This document shows, piece by piece, positions 7,395 through 10,118 of a DNA stretch of 10,118 bases. Position 1 is the first letter of the stretch. The number at the start of each line of letters is the position of its first letter. The stretch lies in assembly GCA_012523655.1 (NCBI GenBank), contig JAAYTV010000623.1, positions 1 through 10,118 of the forward strand. The letters run 5' to 3'. Origin of the DNA: a bacterium. GTDB taxonomy: Bacteria; Zhuqueibacterota; Zhuqueibacteria; Residuimicrobiales; Residuimicrobiaceae. Under the pieces are notes generated by a model that was given only the letters and a program-made list of their open reading frames with translations, was not told where the DNA came from and made no database searches. Both the position numbers and the translations under genes were made by a program.

Positions 7395-8543
7395 TCATTG
7401 CGGTTTCGATATCCCCGCAGCCAGCTGAAGAATAAGGCGGGCGGTTTTCAGCGATGCGCCGGGATCGCCCAATTTGCTTTTTACCTGTTGTAATTCATGA
7501 AACAGCGTCTTGCGCAGCTGGGAATCGAAAAGCAATCGTTCCAATTCTGCGGCCAGATTTTTTTCGGTCACCTGCTGCTGGAGAAATTCTTTGATGATTT
7601 TTTTACCTGCAACGACGTTGACCAGGCCGATGTAGGGAATGGTCACCACACGTTTGCCGATGGCATAGGAGAGGGGCGCGACTTTATAGACCAGGGCAAA
7701 AGGGACCGCAAAGCAGGCGGTTTCCAGCGTGGCGGTTCCAGAGGCCACCAGCGCGGCCGCAGCAACTTGGAGAAGATCATAGGTTTCATCCTGCACCACG
7801 GTTACCCAAGGATAATCCGTCAAGTATTCTTGCAAAGTTTCCCCCGAGATCGTGGAAGCCTGCGCCACTGCGAACTGCAGCTGGACATGACGCCGGCGCA
7901 GAGCCGCCGCAGCCTGCAGCATGACGGGCAAGAGCGAGAGTACTTCTTGGCGTCGGCTGCCTGGCAGCAACGCAACCACGGGCTTCTCCGGGTCTAACCG
8001 GTGCAGGCCGCAAAACTCCAGGGTGGTATGTTTCGGCTGCAGCCCCTCCAGCAGCGGATGGCCGACAAAATGGGTGCGGATGCCATGACGGCTGAAAAAC
8101 GGCACTTCAAAGTCAAAGAGTACGGCCATCTCGTCGATGTGGCCGGCCATCTTGGCGGCGCGTTGCGGCCGCCAGGCCCAGACCTGAGGCGCGATGTAAT
8201 AAAAGGTTCGCACTCCCATGGCTTTTGCGGCGCGGGCCAGCCGCAGATTGAATCCCGGATAATCGATCAACACCAGCACATCGGGTTTGCGGGCCTCGAT
8301 CTCGGCGAGGAGATGGTTTAAAATACGGCGAAAGAAAAAATAGTGCCGTGCCACTTCGATAAAGCCGATGTACGCGAGCTGGTTCACATGGTAATAAAGA
8401 GACATGCCGGCTGCCCGCATGGCATCGCCGCCGATGCCGAAAATCTTCGCCTCCGGATCGAGCTGTTTCATGGCTGCGACCAGCCGGCCTCCATGCATAT
8501 CGCCGGACGCCTCGCCGGCACTGATCATGATTTTGGCGGACAT
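7395..8543 (-). CDS. lpxB: Lipid A disaccharide synthase
   Basis: LpxB is a GT19 glycosyltransferase that joins UDP-2,3-diacylglucosamine to lipid X, forming the beta-1,6 disaccharide of lipid A at the inner membrane surface. The 382 residues match the usual length and carry the family marks. These are SAGEASGD (8-15), GIGG (36-39), IDYPGFN (93-99, with D94 at the position of the known catalytic aspartate), YYIAPQVWAWR (115-125), VGHPL (160-164), LLPGSRRQE (192-200, the conserved arginine region) and a later ASGTATLE nucleotide-sugar site. ATG 8543 is only 8 bases after the stop of the membrane methyltransferase gene, and no strong ribosome site is visible, so translational coupling is likely. 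Its product feeds LpxK, encoded further down in the same direction. Confidence 0.98.
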   Translation of the reverse strand: MSAKIMISAGEASGDMHGGRLVAAMKQLDPEAKIFGIGGDAMRAAGMSLYYHVNQLAYIGFIEVARHYFFFRRILNHLLAEIEARKPDVLVLIDYPGFNLRLARAAKAMGVRTFYYIAPQVWAWRPQRAAKMAGHIDEMAVLFDFEVPFFSRHGIRTHFVGHPLLEGLQPKHTTLEFCGLHRLDPEKPVVALLPGSRRQEVLSLLPVMLQAAAALRRRHVQLQFAVAQASTISGETLQEYLTDYPWVTVVQDETYDLLQVAAAALVASGTATLETACFAVPFALVYKVAPLSYAIGKRVVTIPYIGLVNVVAGKKIIKEFLQQQVTEKNLAAELERLLFDSQLRKTLFHELQQVKSKLGDPGASLKTARLILQLAAGISKPQ

Positions 8544-8551
8544 GGCGGCGC

Positions 8552-9124
8552 CTATCGAAACAGCCAGATCAGGAAGATGAGCAGCGAGACCAGGGAAAAG
8601 CTCTGCAGCGAGTTGCGTTCAGTGCGCAGGGCTTTGCGCCAGGTCGTGGGCACGCGATCGCCTTTACCCCAGGGCGTGATCCGGGGGATGATGCGCGGCA
8701 CAGCCGCTTCATATTCGGAGAAAAGTTGAGGGAATTTTTCGCGTAAAAAATCCTCCTCCAGGGTGATGATGGCATAATACTGGATGCCGAAAAGAATCAC
8801 ATAGAGAAACAACATCCACGGCATCCACGGCCAGGCCATGATCAGCTCACCCAGGCTGAGCAGGAAATTACCGGCATAGAGTGGATTGCGTAAATGGCCG
8901 TAAGGGCCGTTGGTCACGAGTTCATCCGCGCCCACTCGGCCGGTGGTGCGGGTGGCGGATCCGGAATAGCGCAGCGCCCATAAGCGGGTCAGCTGTCCGC
9001 AAACGGCGATGGACAGACCGATGAGCAGGGACCAGCCGCTTGGTTTCGCCAGAATCAGCGCAGAGATGATCAGCGGGATCGGAGTGTAGCTTCGGTATTT
9101 AAAAAAAAACTCGCGATAGCCCAT
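8552..9124 (-). CDS. Membrane methyltransferase of the ICMT/PEMT type
   Basis: This 190-residue integral membrane protein has hydrophobic segments at about 14-26, 31-51, 84-96, 100-120 and 175-189. The C-terminal core carries NGPYGHLRNPLYAGN (72-86), E123-E124, Y138 and the closing VPRIIP (142-147). This is the SAM-binding pattern of isoprenylcysteine carboxyl methyltransferase and phospholipid N-methyltransferase relatives. In bacteria these homologues methylate lipids or unknown small molecules; which one applies here cannot be told. Its place directly before lpxB suggests a lipid or envelope substrate, but this is inference. ATG 9124 has AAAGGA about 4 bases upstream. It is probably the first gene of the lpxB transcript, driven by the candidate promoter at 9184-9212. 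Confidence 0.92.
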   Translation of the reverse strand: MGYREFFFKYRSYTPIPLIISALILAKPSGWSLLIGLSIAVCGQLTRLWALRYSGSATRTTGRVGADELVTNGPYGHLRNPLYAGNFLLSLGELIMAWPWMPWMLFLYVILFGIQYYAIITLEEDFLREKFPQLFSEYEAAVPRIIPRITPWGKGDRVPTTWRKALRTERNSLQSFSLVSLLIFLIWLFR

Positions 9125-9180
9125 AGGGTCCTTTGATAATGATGGTGTTCTGTGTTCGGCCCAAACGATGTTATTGATCG

Positions 9181-9221
9181 ATAAATATAGCCTTTTGTTG
9201 ATTGGAGATCAAGCTATTTAT
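9181..9221. repeat. Nested imperfect inverted repeat over the promoter
   Basis: The outer arms are ATAAATATAGC (9181-9191) and GCTATTTAT (9213-9221), which pair apart from a 2-base bulge. The inner arms are TTGAT (9198-9202) and ATCAA (9208-9212). The structure covers both the -35 and -10 elements of the candidate methyltransferase/lpxB promoter, so it could be an operator or only an AT-rich coincidence. Confidence 0.35.
9184..9212 (-). promoter_or_regulatory. Candidate sigma-70 promoter for the methyltransferase-lpxB genes
   Basis: On the minus strand, TTGATC (9207-9212), a 17-base spacer and TATATT (9184-9189) match the -35 and -10 consensus at 4/6 and 5/6 positions. The transcript would start about 50 bases before ATG 9124. 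Spacing and leader length resemble the candidate promoter of the response regulator in this window. It is a pattern match only. Confidence 0.45.
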
Positions 9222-9499
9222 GCTGCGGCGAGCGAATCCATTGAAGGTCTTCCGGCGTGATGATGACACGATATAATGATTTATCATTCCATGCCCGCAG
9301 CCATGACAGCTATGGCCGTCTATGGTAATCAGAGGTTTTATTTCAGCAGTCTGTTGTCGGATTGACCGACAGGTATGATGCCAGGCTGAGCGATAGGGCA
9401 TGGCGCGTTAACTACAGGGAAACAGAAAAAGGGCGTCCGCGCGACGAATAATGACATCTTTGTTCCTTTCACCGTTTGCGCAATTTTTTTTCAGCTCAC

Positions 9500-10118
9500 C
9501 TATCGGCGAATAATCCCGGTTATCCTTTCAGCCACCCGCAAGGCGTTCAGACCATCCTCACCGCTGACCTTTGGTCTGCTGTGCCGGCGAATGGCATCGA
9601 AAAAGCTGCACCATTCCGCCGTCATGGCGTCGCCCTCAGGGATCTCTGCCTGTTCGTAGAGGATGTTGCGTTTACGGCTGCCTTTTTCGATTTGGCCGAG
9701 GATGACGGTGCTGGGCAGGTCGGAATCGCCCTCTTTCAACTGAAAGATCTCGGTGAGCCGCTGCAGGAAATCGATAGAGATGTAGGCATCGCGCTGAAAC
9801 AGGCGCATCTTGCGCATTTTGCGTTGCGAGATACGGCTGGCGGTCATGTTGGCGACACAACCGTTGGCGAACTGAATGCGGGCGTTGGCAATGTCCACTT
9901 CGTCCGAAACCACGGCTACGCCGTTGGCGTGGATGTCCACCACCTCGCTTTGTGCCAGGCTTAGGATGATGTCGATGTCGTGGATCATCAGATCCAGCAC
10001 CACCGCCACATCGGTGCCGCGGGGATCGAACGGCGCCAACCGATGGGATTCGATGAACCGGGGCGCGATGGGACGGCCGTCCAGCGCGCGGATTGCCGGA
10101 TTGAACCGTTCGATGTGG
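9500..10118 (-). CDS. Gfo/Idh/MocA dehydrogenase, C-terminal part, possibly a UDP-sugar 3-dehydrogenase (GnnA-like)
   Basis: This frame enters from the right edge and runs 206 codons to TAG at 9500, so the Rossmann domain and the EKP motif are missing. The visible part begins with HIERFNPAIRAL, a marker of Gfo/Idh/MocA enzymes of the WlbA/GnnA type. It continues with FIESHRLAPFDPRGTDV, VVLDLMIHDIDI (the histidine and aspartates lie at the expected substrate pocket), DIANARIQFANG and NMTASRIS. It lacks the Tat-type features of the other oxidoreductase in this window. Relatives encoded next to lpxA/lpxB oxidise the 3-position of UDP-GlcNAc before amination, giving amide-linked lipid A. Here lpxB lies about 1 kb downstream with the methyltransferase between. 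The family is firm; the GnnA role is inferred, because the N-terminus and any GnnB aminotransferase gene are outside the window. Confidence 0.9.
   Translation of the reverse strand, partial: HIERFNPAIRALDGRPIAPRFIESHRLAPFDPRGTDVAVVLDLMIHDIDIILSLAQSEVVDIHANGVAVVSDEVDIANARIQFANGCVANMTASRISQRKMRKMRLFQRDAYISIDFLQRLTEIFQLKEGDSDLPSTVILGQIEKGSRKRNILYEQAEIPEGDAMTAEWCSFFDAIRRHSRPKVSGEDGLNALRVAERITGIIRR

Larger units (their letters stand above)
9125..9499. other. Non-coding or degraded stretch between the dehydrogenase and methyltransferase genes
   Basis: No established gene is visible. The part near 9124 holds a candidate promoter and an imperfect inverted repeat. On the minus strand a 39-residue frame (9457-9338, MSLFVARTPFF) has a good ribosome site AAAGGA 6 bases before its ATG but resembles nothing I know. 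A second short minus-strand frame without a normal start (9309-9214) reads SLYRVIITPEDLQWIRS, which looks more protein-like than chance and could be a gene relic. A 76-residue frame at 9171-9401 looks non-coding. There is also a palindrome, AATGAT-TT-ATCATT, at 9275-9288. I see no intrinsic terminator after the dehydrogenase stop. Confidence 0.5.

Noticed and set aside
9171..9401. 76-residue minus-strand frame with Cys/His-rich segment
   Set aside because: The composition looks random, there is no ribosome site, and no known zinc-binding spacing could be recognised.

Overview
The window reads as a chromosomal segment of a Gram-negative (diderm) bacterium that makes lipid A. All well-supported genes lie on the minus strand, so transcription runs from high to low coordinates. 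The gene mix is LpxB and LpxK, a DUF374 acyltransferase, Gfo/Idh/MocA oxidoreductases (one with a Tat signal), an NtrC-type response regulator and a zinc-finger anti-sigma-like protein. This suggests an environmental member of the FCB-like candidate phyla (for example KSB1 or Calditrichota relatives). That placement is inferred from gene content only; no rRNA or marker gene is present. I see no tRNA, rRNA, CRISPR array, insertion sequence or phage gene.

In order of transcription, the right part (10118-4151) is an envelope and lipid A region. It starts with the C-terminal two thirds of a Gfo/Idh/MocA dehydrogenase that runs off the edge. A roughly 375-base non-coding stretch follows, with a plausible promoter. 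Then come a membrane methyltransferase of the ICMT/PEMT type, lpxB (lipid A disaccharide synthase), a Tat-exported Gfo/Idh/MocA oxidoreductase, a DUF374 acyltransferase and lpxK (lipid A 4'-kinase). The methyltransferase and lpxB are 8 bases apart, and the acyltransferase and lpxK overlap by 14 bases, so these pairs are probably translated together. LpxB joins the two glucosamine halves of lipid A and LpxK phosphorylates the 4' position. The DUF374 protein is a likely acyl-transfer partner. The edge dehydrogenase resembles the sugar dehydrogenases found beside lpxA/lpxB, so it may modify the UDP-sugar precursor.

The left part (4012-1) is regulatory. It holds a sigma-54-dependent response regulator with a TTG start and its own candidate promoter, but no adjacent kinase. 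Next comes an unassigned protein of about 360-380 residues with faint resemblance to sigma-70-type factors, then a soluble zinc-finger (ZAS) anti-sigma-like protein. The N-terminus of a class I SAM methyltransferase is cut by the left edge.

No clearly new multi-gene system stands out. The items most worth checking are the possible divergent sigma/anti-sigma pair at 448-2337, the identity of the edge dehydrogenase as a lipid A precursor enzyme, and the unexplained 9125-9499 stretch.
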